Shown piece by piece: positions 24,551-33,713 of a stretch of 64,000 nucleotides of DNA. The notes beneath the pieces were generated by a model. It was not told the origin of the DNA. It ran no database searches and saw only the letters and a program-made list of their open reading frames with translations. The DNA lies in contig NZ_CP032762.1 in NCBI RefSeq assembly GCF_003641205.1, forward strand, positions 1,054,001 to 1,118,000, in the 5' to 3' direction. Origin of the DNA: Rhodococcus sp. P1Y (GTDB lineage: Bacteria; Actinomycetota; Actinomycetes; Mycobacteriales; Mycobacteriaceae). Position numbers and translations under genes: made by a program. How positions within the stretch are numbered: position 1 is the first letter of the stretch; each line of letters starts with the position of its first letter.

Positions 24551-25985
24551 ATCCCAGCGTTCTGTCGTAGAAGGATCGGACGTCGTCGATGTAGCTGTCG
24601 ATCTTCTCGGGAACCCAATCCTTGGTGGAGATGGGCTCTCCGACGGTGACCTTGACGGTACCGGAGTGTGCGGTGAAGTCTTTCTTCCACATCACGTCGC
24701 CTGCATTGTGGATGACGATCGGCACGATCGGCACTTCCGCCTGCATAGCGAGGTGGAACGCTCCCTTCTTGAACCGTCCGAGGCGCGGGGTCGGCATACG
24801 AGTGCCCTCGGGTGCAATGGCCACCGAGATTCCGGAATGTAGTTTCTCGATGGCCGGTTTCATGGCTTCGCGTGCTTGTGCAGGATCGCCTCGATCGATG
24901 TACGCAACGTCGAAGATGCGACCGAGCAATGCGAACCTCGGATCGCGTTCCAACTCCCGCTTGGCGACCGCGGTGATGTCACGTCGAAGAATGGAGGTGA
25001 CGATGATGGAATCGGCCGTGCTCTGATGGTTGAACAGGAAGACTGCGGGTCTGGCGGACCACGCGTTCTCGGTCCCGGTGACGTCCAACTTGATGCCGGC
25101 GATCGTCAACGCGATGTCGGGTGCGATGGTCGAGGTTATGTTCGCACCAGTTCGGCGGCTACCCGTCAGCAGGCCGAGTCCGAGACCGAAGCCCGCGCTG
25201 GCGAGGACTGAACCCAAGGCTGCGGTGCTTCGAATTGCGGACGTGATATCCGTGCCGCGTTTGGGGTTCTCCAGGGCCAGCGTCGGCCAATCCACCTTGG
25301 CTGCATACCGTTTCAGATCCTCGTCGGGGTTCAAGGCGACCGGGTGTCCGACCTCGTCGAGGAACGGGACGTCCTCGCCCCCGTTGGAGTAGCCGAAGCA
25401 TCGGCCGAGGTCGAGACCCTGCTGTTCGGCGTAATCGGCAACGGCCTGTGCTTTACGCGGCCCCCACAGTGAATTTCCGACGAGCTCTCCGGTCAGCACT
25501 CCATCGACGACGACCGGTGTGGTGCACAGCAGTTCGTCGAACTGCAGGTCTTCCTTGACCGGAATTGCTTGGTATGGCGTCGCCGACGTCGCGATCACGA
25601 GTCGATGGCCCGCGTGGCGATGAGCCTCGACGAGCATACGGGCCTGTGGATAGATCATCGGCGCGATCTCGTTGCGGAACAGGGTGTAGGCCTGCTCCAT
25701 CAGATCTTCTTCGCGTCGACCTTCCAGGCCTTTGACGGCCTTGCCCATCAGATTGTCGACAGGGGAGTTGCGCATGCGCATCTCCACCACGGCGCTCGAA
25801 ATCTCCCACAATTCGTTGACCGTGACATCGAGGGTCTTGAGGCGTTCCAAAAATACGGCCTTCGCCGAGAAACCGCTGATCAGTGTGCCGTCGAGATCGA
25901 AGAACGCGGCCGTATCCGGTCCCTGCGGTGCGTCGGCGATGACGCCGAGTTGGTGGGCGAGATCGATACTCGGGCCATTGCTCAT
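24543..25985 (-). CDS. HAD-IB hydrolase fused to 1-acylglycerol-3-phosphate acyltransferase (PlsC)
   Basis: A 480-residue fusion. Residues about 20-240 form an HAD-IB phosphatase with the nucleophile motif DLDGTL at Asp30. Residues about 280-470 form a PlsC acyltransferase with NHQSTAD (the HX4D motif), a DRGDP segment and EGTRMPTPRLGRFKKGA. PlsC acylates lysophosphatidic acid to phosphatidic acid; the phosphatase half could act on a phosphorylated lipid intermediate. Similar fusions occur in mycobacteria (Rv2483c). Its start codon shares one base with the plsB stop, so the two are co-translated. Confidence 0.93.
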   Translation of the reverse strand: MSNGPSIDLAHQLGVIADAPQGPDTAAFFDLDGTLISGFSAKAVFLERLKTLDVTVNELWEISSAVVEMRMRNSPVDNLMGKAVKGLEGRREEDLMEQAYTLFRNEIAPMIYPQARMLVEAHRHAGHRLVIATSATPYQAIPVKEDLQFDELLCTTPVVVDGVLTGELVGNSLWGPRKAQAVADYAEQQGLDLGRCFGYSNGGEDVPFLDEVGHPVALNPDEDLKRYAAKVDWPTLALENPKRGTDITSAIRSTAALGSVLASAGFGLGLGLLTGSRRTGANITSTIAPDIALTIAGIKLDVTGTENAWSARPAVFLFNHQSTADSIIVTSILRRDITAVAKRELERDPRFALLGRIFDVAYIDRGDPAQAREAMKPAIEKLHSGISVAIAPEGTRMPTPRLGRFKKGAFHLAMQAEVPIVPIVIHNAGDVMWKKDFTAHSGTVKVTVGEPISTKDWVPEKIDSYIDDVRSFYDRTLGYA

Positions 25986-28309
25986 CAGGCGTCACCCTCC
26001 CGTGGTTCGTTGCTCGGCACTCCGGCGGGCACGGTCAGTGGATCTACCTCGGCGAGCATGCGGTGTGCCATGTCGCGGACGACGCGAGCCTTCCGCGCCC
26101 ATTCGTTGATCTCTCGGGCGAAGTCGCGCCGGCGTTGAGCGAGATTGTCACCCGATGGATCGACCAACCCGCGGTTGTCGGCCAATTGCAGTGCTGTGTC
26201 GAACAATTCGCCCGAGATCGCCTCGCTGTGGTCCAGTTGCTGGCGAAGACGCCGCGCCTGGGCTGCGCCGAGGCACTGGGCGACGAACGTCGGCTTGTCG
26301 AACTCGGTGCCGGTGGGCTGCAGCATCAGCTGATCGGCGACCACCTGGTACGCCTCGAGTATCGGCTGGAGTACACGGTGAGCCAGGTGCAGATCCTGTG
26401 ACTCCAGTTTCTTGGCTGCGTACGCGGGATCGTCGAGGTTCTTACGCCAGTCCGGATCGATGAGGGCGACTTCGGCTTCGAGGCGATCCCCGAAATCCTT
26501 CTTGTCTCCGAAGAAGAACTCGAACTTGAGCAGATCGCGTAACTCCAGTGCGGACTTCCATATCGATTCGGGCGTGGAGGCACCGGTTTGGCCTTGATCG
26601 GGCAGGACGACCAACTCGCCGATCGCGCGCATCACGAAGTAGTGAATCGCGTTGTTGCGGAAGAACGCTGCGACTAGGTGCTTGTCCTGAGCGAGGTAGA
26701 AGACCGGTTCGGGACCCTCGTCGAAGCGTTTGACCACTCCGGCGTTGACCTGCGCAATCACTGCCGAGCGCACCACGTCTACTTCACTGATGTCGACGCC
26801 GCCTGCCGTAGGCAACCCGCGCTTCTTGATGTAGTCCGCCAACGGCGAGATGATCGCCCACATCTCGTGGACGTTGAGCGCGCGGTCTTCGATGCCGAGC
26901 AGGGCCATCGTGACGAGAGCGGCCGGGGTCACCGGCGTCGAGTCGTTGATCGCATGCGAGACGGTGATGGCGATCTTCTGAACGGCGACGCGCTTGTCCT
27001 CGTTCTCGGCAAGAATCGATCTGACCGAAATCGGTTCGCCGAACGTCAGGTACACGTTGCCGCGTAGCTTTCCCTGTGCACGGATGTAGCCGATGGCCAT
27101 CCTGATGCCCTCGGCTTGCTTCTGCGCACCGTGGGATTCGGCGGCCATCGCGCCCACCTCGTGCAGGCGGTCGTACGTGATGGACGTCGGCACCAGGTAC
27201 ACGTCCTCTGCGTCGCTGCTCTCCAACGCGTCGACCAGATACGTCAGCAGACCGAAACGTGGCGGTCGAAGTTTTCCGGTGCGACTGCGTCCACCCTCGA
27301 TGTACCACTCGAGGTTGAATCGCTTGCTCAGCAGGAAGCTCATGTACTGCCGCAATGTCCACTTGTAGATCTCGTCGGAGAACTTGCGCTGGATCAGCAC
27401 GACCCCACTGCGCTTGGCGATGGGCCCGAGCGGCCAGAATCCGACGTTGATTCCGCCCATGACGTGATTGAGGGGGAGTCCTTCGGTCAGCAGTGCGGGC
27501 CGCAGGACGAGTGGGTCGAGGTACGAACGATGGTTCGGAAGAAACACGAGAGGGTGCTTCTTGTTCAGCTCGCGAACCTTCTGCAACTGGGTTCGGTCCA
27601 CATCTACCTGGTACGCACGGGAGAAGTACGCGCCCAGAGTGCCCCACATCTCGACCGCGCGACGCGTCTCGGTGGCGACCATCTCGTTCAGAATCGTGTG
27701 GACGCGTCGCTCGACCTCCGGCAGGTCCTCGCCCACCTGGGTGGCCAGTTCGGCCATACCGTCGTGGAACTTCTTCTGCTCGGTCATGTCCTCGACCACG
27801 AATCGAGGGATCTTGTATTCGGAACCGATCACGTCTCGCTCTGCTCGGTCCAGCGCCAAGCTGGCCTGCCTGCGGATGAACAACGACAACGATGTGCCGC
27901 CGGCCTTCTCGAAACGGGCGGCCAGATCGCGAAGGGTGGCGGGCTCGCCGACCAGGACGGCAGAGTGATCGGGATCGTCACCCTGAACCCATCGCTGCCA
28001 TGCCTTGGTCGGCATCGAGTTCCCTCTCGGTGCGAACACCCGGCGAAGGAAGCCTCCGCGCTTCTTCTCCGTCAGTGTCACCCGGAGCGGAATGAGCAGT
28101 GGGTCCTTGGCAATTGCGCGCACCAGGTCGGCCACCTGGTGCGCCGATTCGCCGTACAACACGACCGACGGTGGCCGTTGCGCACCATCGGGGGTGGTCG
28201 AGTCGATCCACTGATTCAGTGCCTGGACCTCGAGGGTCGACGCCGCATCGAGTAGGTACACCTGCGGCCCGTCGGATGTCGTTTGCTCGTTCGCTTCGAC
28301 GTGGTACAT
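25985..28309 (-). CDS. plsB: Glycerol-3-phosphate 1-O-acyltransferase PlsB
   Basis: A 774-residue membrane-associated acyltransferase that puts the first acyl chain on glycerol 3-phosphate. The four acyltransferase blocks are visible: PNHRSYLDPLVLR (HX4D), the GVVLIQRKF region, YIEGGRSRTGKLRPP and VPTSITYDRL. Length matches PlsB2 of mycobacteria. ATG at 28309 is chosen because GGGAGGGA lies six bases upstream. It begins the plsB / HAD-PlsC / adenylate cyclase operon, covering two consecutive steps of phosphatidic acid synthesis. Confidence 0.94.
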   Translation of the reverse strand: MYHVEANEQTTSDGPQVYLLDAASTLEVQALNQWIDSTTPDGAQRPPSVVLYGESAHQVADLVRAIAKDPLLIPLRVTLTEKKRGGFLRRVFAPRGNSMPTKAWQRWVQGDDPDHSAVLVGEPATLRDLAARFEKAGGTSLSLFIRRQASLALDRAERDVIGSEYKIPRFVVEDMTEQKKFHDGMAELATQVGEDLPEVERRVHTILNEMVATETRRAVEMWGTLGAYFSRAYQVDVDRTQLQKVRELNKKHPLVFLPNHRSYLDPLVLRPALLTEGLPLNHVMGGINVGFWPLGPIAKRSGVVLIQRKFSDEIYKWTLRQYMSFLLSKRFNLEWYIEGGRSRTGKLRPPRFGLLTYLVDALESSDAEDVYLVPTSITYDRLHEVGAMAAESHGAQKQAEGIRMAIGYIRAQGKLRGNVYLTFGEPISVRSILAENEDKRVAVQKIAITVSHAINDSTPVTPAALVTMALLGIEDRALNVHEMWAIISPLADYIKKRGLPTAGGVDISEVDVVRSAVIAQVNAGVVKRFDEGPEPVFYLAQDKHLVAAFFRNNAIHYFVMRAIGELVVLPDQGQTGASTPESIWKSALELRDLLKFEFFFGDKKDFGDRLEAEVALIDPDWRKNLDDPAYAAKKLESQDLHLAHRVLQPILEAYQVVADQLMLQPTGTEFDKPTFVAQCLGAAQARRLRQQLDHSEAISGELFDTALQLADNRGLVDPSGDNLAQRRRDFAREINEWARKARVVRDMAHRMLAEVDPLTVPAGVPSNEPREGDA

Positions 28310-28485
28310 CGAGTCCCTCCCGTTCGCGTACCGCATGCAGGTACTCGGCCAGGCTACGGGTGGGACGCGGCCCGTATATGGGTTTCAAGTCTGCGTTTCT
28401 CACAGTGCGTCGGCGCGCGATCGATTCGGTGGCCACGTACAGTGAAGGAAGCCGTCGAGCGAAGCTCCGGAAGCCAACTTAGGTG

Positions 28486-29625
28486 TTAATCAAAGTAACT
28501 GTTACTCGAAGTTGCAGACACTTCTCGAAACCTGTGTGCGATCAATTGGTGAGTGGCTTCATCGGGGTGAAGGCGATCCGGAAGTGGGGCGTCGGCGAAA
28601 TCATCCACGCCGTACAGGTCGAGGCCGTCGACGTAGACCAGATTCAGATCCTGTCGCTGTGCCACGATCCGATCCAACTCCTCACGGATGACCCTGAGAG
28701 TCAATTTGCCCGGTCCCGCTACGCCGGTCGCCATGAACGCAACCCTTCCCTCTGCGAGCTCCTCGGGGTCGAATGCCCCTGGCCCAGGAGTGTCCTCGTG
28801 AATGGGGCAGTAGATCGGCGAGATCACGTAAATCGGAACATCCGGGTGACCGTCTCGCACCGTGTCGAGAAACCCATGGACCGCGGGCACGAAGGCGCGT
28901 AACCGCATGGCGTCGCTGTTCACGATGTTGATGCCGATTTCGAGGCTGATCACATCGGCTGCTTCGTCTCGGAGAACCCTGGACACGAACGGGTCCAGCA
29001 TGGCGCTCCCGCCGAATCCGAGGTTGACGACATCGAGTCGGCTGGACGACGCGACCGCCCCGATCCACGTCGCGCTCGGTGTTGCAGCGTTGGAACCTTG
29101 GCTGATCGAGCTTCCGTAATGAAGCCACCTGGGTCTACTCGGCGTCGGCGATGGTTCGATTGGACTGTCGGATCTCAGCGATACGAGCTCGACGGTTTCG
29201 TTGTGAGGAAGCCAGATCTCGACGTCTTTGACGCCGGGATCGAGCGCGAATTTCATCGTCCCGACCGTTCCTGCACTTACCTCGACCCCGCCCGTCGCCA
29301 TGTCTATCGTGACGACGTCGCCGCCGTTGGACGGTGAACTGTGCGTGAAAACTCCGTTCGAGAACAGGTCGTAGAACCCGTCGGGCCGTGGAGGTAGGCC
29401 GACGAAGTTGCGCTTGGTGCGCACCGCGTCGAGTTCGACGACCCTCGCCGTCGTCCTGAAGGCGAGACGCACGCCTGCGGGCTGAGTTTCAGCGGAGGCG
29501 AGTTGCGCGTCGGGAACCTGCGAGCGCGCCCATGCAGGCAGACGGTGCACGACGAGACCACGTTCGGTGTACTCGTGGTCGAGGGCGCCTCGTAGCAGAT
29601 CAGGAGTGATCGTCGTCGTGTTCAC
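28486..29625 (-). CDS. SGNH/GDSL-family hydrolase (esterase)
   Basis: A roughly 379-residue esterase. An N-terminal carbohydrate-binding-like beta region (to about residue 175) precedes the SGNH domain, which has the nucleophile block LHYGSSISQGS, the VNLGFGGSAML block with its Gly, EIGINIVN in place of GxND, and the C-terminal LHPDEATH with Asp and His. No signal peptide is visible, so it probably acts inside the cell. GTG at 29625 has GAGGA at good spacing; ATG at 29643 is the alternative. The substrate is unknown. Confidence 0.85.
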   Translation of the reverse strand: MNTTTITPDLLRGALDHEYTERGLVVHRLPAWARSQVPDAQLASAETQPAGVRLAFRTTARVVELDAVRTKRNFVGLPPRPDGFYDLFSNGVFTHSSPSNGGDVVTIDMATGGVEVSAGTVGTMKFALDPGVKDVEIWLPHNETVELVSLRSDSPIEPSPTPSRPRWLHYGSSISQGSNAATPSATWIGAVASSSRLDVVNLGFGGSAMLDPFVSRVLRDEAADVISLEIGINIVNSDAMRLRAFVPAVHGFLDTVRDGHPDVPIYVISPIYCPIHEDTPGPGAFDPEELAEGRVAFMATGVAGPGKLTLRVIREELDRIVAQRQDLNLVYVDGLDLYGVDDFADAPLPDRLHPDEATHQLIAHRFREVSATSSNSYFD

Positions 29626-29765
29626 GGTGGGTTCCTCATTCATCGGCACGTACTTCGGTTTTCCCGGTCGAACGGTATCGGAGTTCCGACGTGTGCCACC
29701 GCGCCAGAGACACGCGGGATGTGCGACAGTATTCGCAAACACTTTCGAGAGAGGTCCGCAAGCCG

Positions 29766-30506
29766 ATGCCACCGCGAAGACGAAAGACCGCGAACGAATC
29801 CCTCACGCCCGAGAATCTCGCGACGTTGGCGGGCGCCCTCGCGGAGGGGCGTCGGGCGACGGTCTACCTCATCGAGCCGACGCCGAGTCTCGGGTTGCCC
29901 GAGGGCACGTCGGCCAAGGTCGTCTCGATCGACGGCAGCACGGTCACGATCAGCCCCAAAGGCGTCGACGACGAACTGCCGTTCGAGGCCGATGAACTTC
30001 GCATCACCCGTAACGCACCCGGTAGTGCCGCCAAGCCTGCGGCCAAGTCCGCCGCGACACCGGCGGCGGCGAAGCCGCAGATAGCCGAGTGGACCGAGCC
30101 GGCCAAGCCTTCTCCAGCCAAGCCTGCCCCCACAAAGCCTGCCCCCACCAAGTCTGCGCCGGCCAGCATTGCGCCGGCGAAGCCTGCTCCGGCCAAGGCC
30201 GCCTCGGCGCCGGCTCGCAAGGGCAAGAAGGGTCCGGACAGCGTCAGCGTCACCATTCATGCGGGCGCCGACAACGACTGGTCCGTGACGGTGACGCACG
30301 GGGCTCGAAGGCCGGGCAAAGCGCAGTCGGTCTCGCCGGAGTCGGTCTCCCGGGCGGTCCGAGAACTTGGCGACGAGTCAGCCCGTGATGCGGTCGAGGC
30401 CGTCATCTCCTATGCCAGGGAAGAAGCAGCGTCGCGGGTGGCCGAGTTGAGCCGTCAACTGGAGGAAGCCCGGTCCATGTTGGCTGCTCTCGAATCGGAT
30501 GTTTAG
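29766..30506 (+). CDS. DUF6319-like protein with Lys-Ala-Pro repeat linker
   Basis: A 246-residue protein in three parts: a folded N-terminal domain (about 1-80, RATVYLIEPTPSLGLPEGTSAKV), a low-complexity linker of repeated AKPAP/TKPAP units (about 82-155), and a C-terminal region with a helical tail (REEAASRVAELSRQLEEARSM) that could form a coiled coil. It looks like the DUF6319 family of mycolic-acid actinomycetes. The basic linker could bind DNA or cell-wall polymer; neither is shown. GAGAGG precedes the ATG. It is a single gene, read the same way as the downstream protease. Confidence 0.7.
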   Translation: MPPRRRKTANESLTPENLATLAGALAEGRRATVYLIEPTPSLGLPEGTSAKVVSIDGSTVTISPKGVDDELPFEADELRITRNAPGSAAKPAAKSAATPAAAKPQIAEWTEPAKPSPAKPAPTKPAPTKSAPASIAPAKPAPAKAASAPARKGKKGPDSVSVTIHAGADNDWSVTVTHGARRPGKAQSVSPESVSRAVRELGDESARDAVEAVISYAREEAASRVAELSRQLEEARSMLAALESDV

Positions 30507-30573
30507 TACAGGTACTCGTCTCTAGCCGCAACTTGTTGCTAGGGTTCTGCGGACACCGCTGGAGAGGGAATAC

Positions 30574-31230
30574 ATGTTGAAGAAGTTCATGCTCGTCGCC
30601 GTGGCGGCAGCCGCTGTTGCTGCAAGTTTCGGCGTCGGGACTGCATCCGCTGCAGCTCCGGCGGTACTGGGGGGTGGTTCCGGGATCATCGTCGACAATG
30701 CGGCCGAGTGCACATTGACCACGATCGGCAACGACCGTGAAGGCCGCCTCGTCGGTCTTACCGCAGGTCATTGCGGTGGCGCAGGTGCGACGATCGTCCC
30801 CGAGTACGACCCGTCCGCCGGTGTGGTGGGACGTATCGCATTCTCCAACCCGGAGTACGACTACGCGGTCATCGAGTTCGACCGCGCCAAGGTTGTCCCC
30901 GTCAATCGCGTGGGCAACGTGACCATCACGCAGGTCGGTCCGCCCGCCTCGTTCCCCAACATCGTCTGCAAGGAAGGCCGCACCACCGGTAACACCTGTG
31001 GTGTCGCCTACGGTGACGTCCTGCAGTCGCAGGAGACTTGGTCGCAGCTGTGCGTCGTCGAAGGTGATTCGGGTAGCCCCGTGGTCGTCGGCACCACGCT
31101 CGTCGGCATGGTGAACGCCTACCTCGGGATCGCATGCTTCGGTCCTCAGGTCGGAACCAACATGGACGCGATCCTGCGACATATCGACGCGGGTAACGCA
31201 GTCGGAGCAGGGTTCGCCCCGATCCCCTGA
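30574..31230 (+). CDS. Secreted S1-family (chymotrypsin-like) serine protease
   Basis: A 218-residue protein with signal peptide MLKKFMLVAVAAAAVAAS and a cut after ASA (about residue 27). The catalytic triad is visible: His in TAGHCGG, Asp in DYAVIEFD, Ser in VEGDSGSPVV. Three more cysteines (CTLTT, VCKEG, TCGVA, CVVEG, ACFG regions) would form disulfides outside the cell. There is almost no propeptide. GAGAGGGA lies upstream of the ATG, and a strong hairpin terminator follows. Role in nutrition or envelope turnover is inferred. Confidence 0.9.
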   Translation: MLKKFMLVAVAAAAVAASFGVGTASAAAPAVLGGGSGIIVDNAAECTLTTIGNDREGRLVGLTAGHCGGAGATIVPEYDPSAGVVGRIAFSNPEYDYAVIEFDRAKVVPVNRVGNVTITQVGPPASFPNIVCKEGRTTGNTCGVAYGDVLQSQETWSQLCVVEGDSGSPVVVGTTLVGMVNAYLGIACFGPQVGTNMDAILRHIDAGNAVGAGFAPIP

Positions 31231-31249
31231 TCGATCCTCGCGTTACAGA

Positions 31250-31301
31250 AAAGTGCCACCGTGTCAGTTCGATTGACACGGTGGCACTTTCGTTTGTTGT
31301 T
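31250..31301 (+). terminator. Rho-independent-type terminator after the S1 protease
   Basis: AAAGTGCCACCGTGTCA (31250-31266) and its exact complement (31274-31290) form a 17-base stem with a 7-base loop, followed by the T-rich TTCGTTTGTTGTT stretch. It begins 20 bases after the protease stop. Confidence 0.88.
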
Positions 31302-31421
31302 ATAACTCCCAGTCACATGTGTAACGGGCGCCACAAAGAATTGCGCACCCTACCTGAACCTTCCTAGGCTGCACAGCACTGCGCGCGGTGTGTCGTGCGT
31401 GGTGCATAGGGGGGAACACAC

Positions 31422-33545
31422 ATGACATTGCTTGCGATGACTCCTGTTCAGGAGATGGAAAAGCCGTACGCCAAACGTTGGGCCGCACTGGGGGTGCTGT
31501 GCCTGAGCCTTCTCGTCGTCGTCATGGCGAACACGTCGTTGTTGGTGGCCGCACCGGCCATGACGATGGATCTGAACCTGTCGAGCAGCGACCTGCAGTG
31601 GGTTATCGACGGTTACACCGTCCCGTACGCAGCGTTGATGCTGCTGTTCGGCGTCATCGGTGACCGCTACAGTCGCCGGGGCGCTTTACTTCTCGGGTTG
31701 TTGATCTTCACGGCTGGTTCCATTGCCGGTGCACTGACCGACGCAACAGTTGGAGTCATCCTCGCGCGCATCGTGATGGGTGTGGCAGCGGCCATCGTGA
31801 TGCCCGCGACCCTGTCGCTTCTCGTTGCCACGTTCCCCAAGCACGAGCGCGCCACCGCAGTCACAATTTGGGCTGCGACCTCGGGTCTCGCGATTGCGAT
31901 GGGACCATTGCTGGCCGGCTGGCTTCTCGAAAGCTACTGGTGGGGTTCGAGTTTCTTGATCAACGTCCCCATCACTGTTTTCGCCATCGCTGCCGCCATC
32001 GCACTCGTCCCGCCCTCGCGGGCCGTGGACCCGGGCCGAATCGACTGGCTCGGAGGGCTGCTGTCCGTAGTCGCAGTATCGACTGTCGTGTACGCGATCA
32101 TCGAGGGCATGCACTTCGGATGGAGTGTCGGCCCGACGTACTTCGCGGTAGTCGGCGTCCTGAGTATCGCTGCGTTCGTCGGTTGGGAGCTGCGACACCC
32201 CAATCCACTTCTCGACGTCCGTGCATTCCGTTCACGGGTGCTCAGTGGCGCCGTTCTTGCGGTTCTGCTGTTCTTCCTCGTCACGTTCGGCGCCATCTAC
32301 TATGTGGCGCAATACCTTCAGTTCGTGCTCGACTTCGGGCCGGTGTCCACGGGTGTGCACCTGCTTCCGCTCGCTGGTGCCGTGTTCGTCGGATCCGGTA
32401 TCACCCAGTGGTTGACGCCTAAGGTTGGCATGAAGTACACGGTGACCGCAGGCATGGTCGTCGGGACTCTTGCTGTGGTCTCCATGCTCGGAATCGACAC
32501 CACTGCAAGCTATGTGGACTTCGTTCCCGTTCTGAGCTTGCTCGGAATCGGTATCGGACTCAGTGTCTCACCGTGCACCGACGCCATCATGGCCGAATTT
32601 CCTGACAACAAGCTCGGTGTCGCGGGTGGCCTGAACGACACAGCGCTGGAACTGGGCGGCTCGCTCGGAATCGCCTTTCTCGGTTCGGTTCTCGCGACGA
32701 CGTATCGCGGCGGGATCATCGACTTCCTCGCAGGGTTCCCCGGAAAAGGTCCCGACGGGCAGCCGACCGAACAGGCATTGCAAGCGGTCGAAGCGTCGGG
32801 TGATTCGGTCGCCGGTGCCGTCATCGTCTCGGACATCCTGCGCGAGAACCCATTTCTCAAGGGCTATGCGGACAACCTGGAGATCAATGCGGTCAGTTCC
32901 TTCGTCGGAGCCGTCGTACATACGTCGTTGATCGCTACCGTTGTGTTCGCTGTCGGTGCGGTGATCGTCGGCGTCCTGCTGCCTGCGCCCGTGAAACGTG
33001 TTCTGCCCGTTGCTCCTGCGGCGTTCGATCCGGCGGCGGCACGCGAAGTGGCCGAGTTGGAGCACTTGCTCGAGCAGCCGTCGGCCCCGAAGGCAGCGGT
33101 CGTCGGACTCGAGAAGGCGGAGGCCGTCGTTCTCGCGAAGCCGGTTGCGGAGACCAGCACCGTCCGAACGCCTGTAGTTGTGGAGACATCGGTCTCCGTC
33201 GAGGCGATTGTCGCGGGCGAATTGGTGAGGCCGAGTATCTACCAGCTCGCCGCGAAGGTGTTCGAGGTGCAAGCTGCTGCGGAAGAGGAAGCAGCGCTGG
33301 AGAACTCGGAGCACGTCACCATCCATCAGCTGGCTCTTGCCGACCGGGCACGTAAGCGTCGTGAGTCCGCGGAAGAAGAACTGGACGCCGCACTCGATCT
33401 CGCCGAACTCCCCGTCATGCGACGCGCCCCCAAACCGGTCAACAGGCCGAGCCAGCAGAACTTCTACCAGCTCGCCGACTCCGCTTACCGACGGTGCACG
33501 GAGTTCAAGGAACGCTCCAGCCCGGTCTGGGCTATGCCGTTGTAG
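31422..33545 (+). CDS. DHA2-family MFS exporter (EmrB/QacA type) with long C-terminal tail
   Basis: A 707-residue protein. Residues about 20-520 are a 14-helix drug:H+ antiporter with the motif GVIGDRYSRRGALLLG between helices 2 and 3. The remaining 184 residues are hydrophilic and cytoplasmic, far beyond the usual 480-550 length. The tail repeats a short motif three times: IYQLAAKV, IHQLALAD and FYQLADSA, separated by Ala/Glu-rich helix and Pro-rich linkers. The tail may bind a partner or sense state. GGGGGGA precedes the ATG. It converges with ilvD across a palindrome cluster. The substrate is unknown. Confidence 0.9.
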   Translation: MTLLAMTPVQEMEKPYAKRWAALGVLCLSLLVVVMANTSLLVAAPAMTMDLNLSSSDLQWVIDGYTVPYAALMLLFGVIGDRYSRRGALLLGLLIFTAGSIAGALTDATVGVILARIVMGVAAAIVMPATLSLLVATFPKHERATAVTIWAATSGLAIAMGPLLAGWLLESYWWGSSFLINVPITVFAIAAAIALVPPSRAVDPGRIDWLGGLLSVVAVSTVVYAIIEGMHFGWSVGPTYFAVVGVLSIAAFVGWELRHPNPLLDVRAFRSRVLSGAVLAVLLFFLVTFGAIYYVAQYLQFVLDFGPVSTGVHLLPLAGAVFVGSGITQWLTPKVGMKYTVTAGMVVGTLAVVSMLGIDTTASYVDFVPVLSLLGIGIGLSVSPCTDAIMAEFPDNKLGVAGGLNDTALELGGSLGIAFLGSVLATTYRGGIIDFLAGFPGKGPDGQPTEQALQAVEASGDSVAGAVIVSDILRENPFLKGYADNLEINAVSSFVGAVVHTSLIATVVFAVGAVIVGVLLPAPVKRVLPVAPAAFDPAAAREVAELEHLLEQPSAPKAAVVGLEKAEAVVLAKPVAETSTVRTPVVVETSVSVEAIVAGELVRPSIYQLAAKVFEVQAAAEEEAALENSEHVTIHQLALADRARKRRESAEEELDAALDLAELPVMRRAPKPVNRPSQQNFYQLADSAYRRCTEFKERSSPVWAMPL

Positions 33546-33571
33546 GTCGGGGGTCGGGGGTCACCCCGTTT

Positions 33572-33704
33572 CGCTTGAATGGTCCATTCATACGTTCTGC
33601 ACGTATGAAAGGACCATTCAAGCGATGGGGGAACGGCTCGGGCACCGCTTGCGTGAACCATTCGAGCTATCTGATCGTATGAATGGACCATTCAAGCGAT
33701 GGGG
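33572..33704. repeat. Cluster of three related palindromic arms between MFS and ilvD
   Basis: Three copies of the dyad TGAATGGWCCATTCA lie at 33576-33590, 33606-33620 (one mismatch) and 33680-33694. The first two belong to opposite arms of one long hairpin (33572-33624, 24-base stem with a single mismatch, 5-base loop). The third is a 23-base exact reverse complement of the first arm, and AAGCGATGGGG follows both later copies. It lies between two convergent genes and may serve as a bidirectional terminator or a mobile palindromic repeat. Confidence 0.85.
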
Positions 33705-33713
33705 CGACCGAAC

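Noticed and set aside
27116..28255. 379-residue plus-strand ORF opposite plsB
   Set aside because: An antisense shadow of plsB, whose acyltransferase motifs are unambiguous.
30061..30230. Direct repeats in the DUF6319-like gene as a possible CRISPR or tandem repeat array
   Set aside because: They are codon-level repeats encoding AKPAP/TKPAP units within an intact reading frame, not a spaced array.
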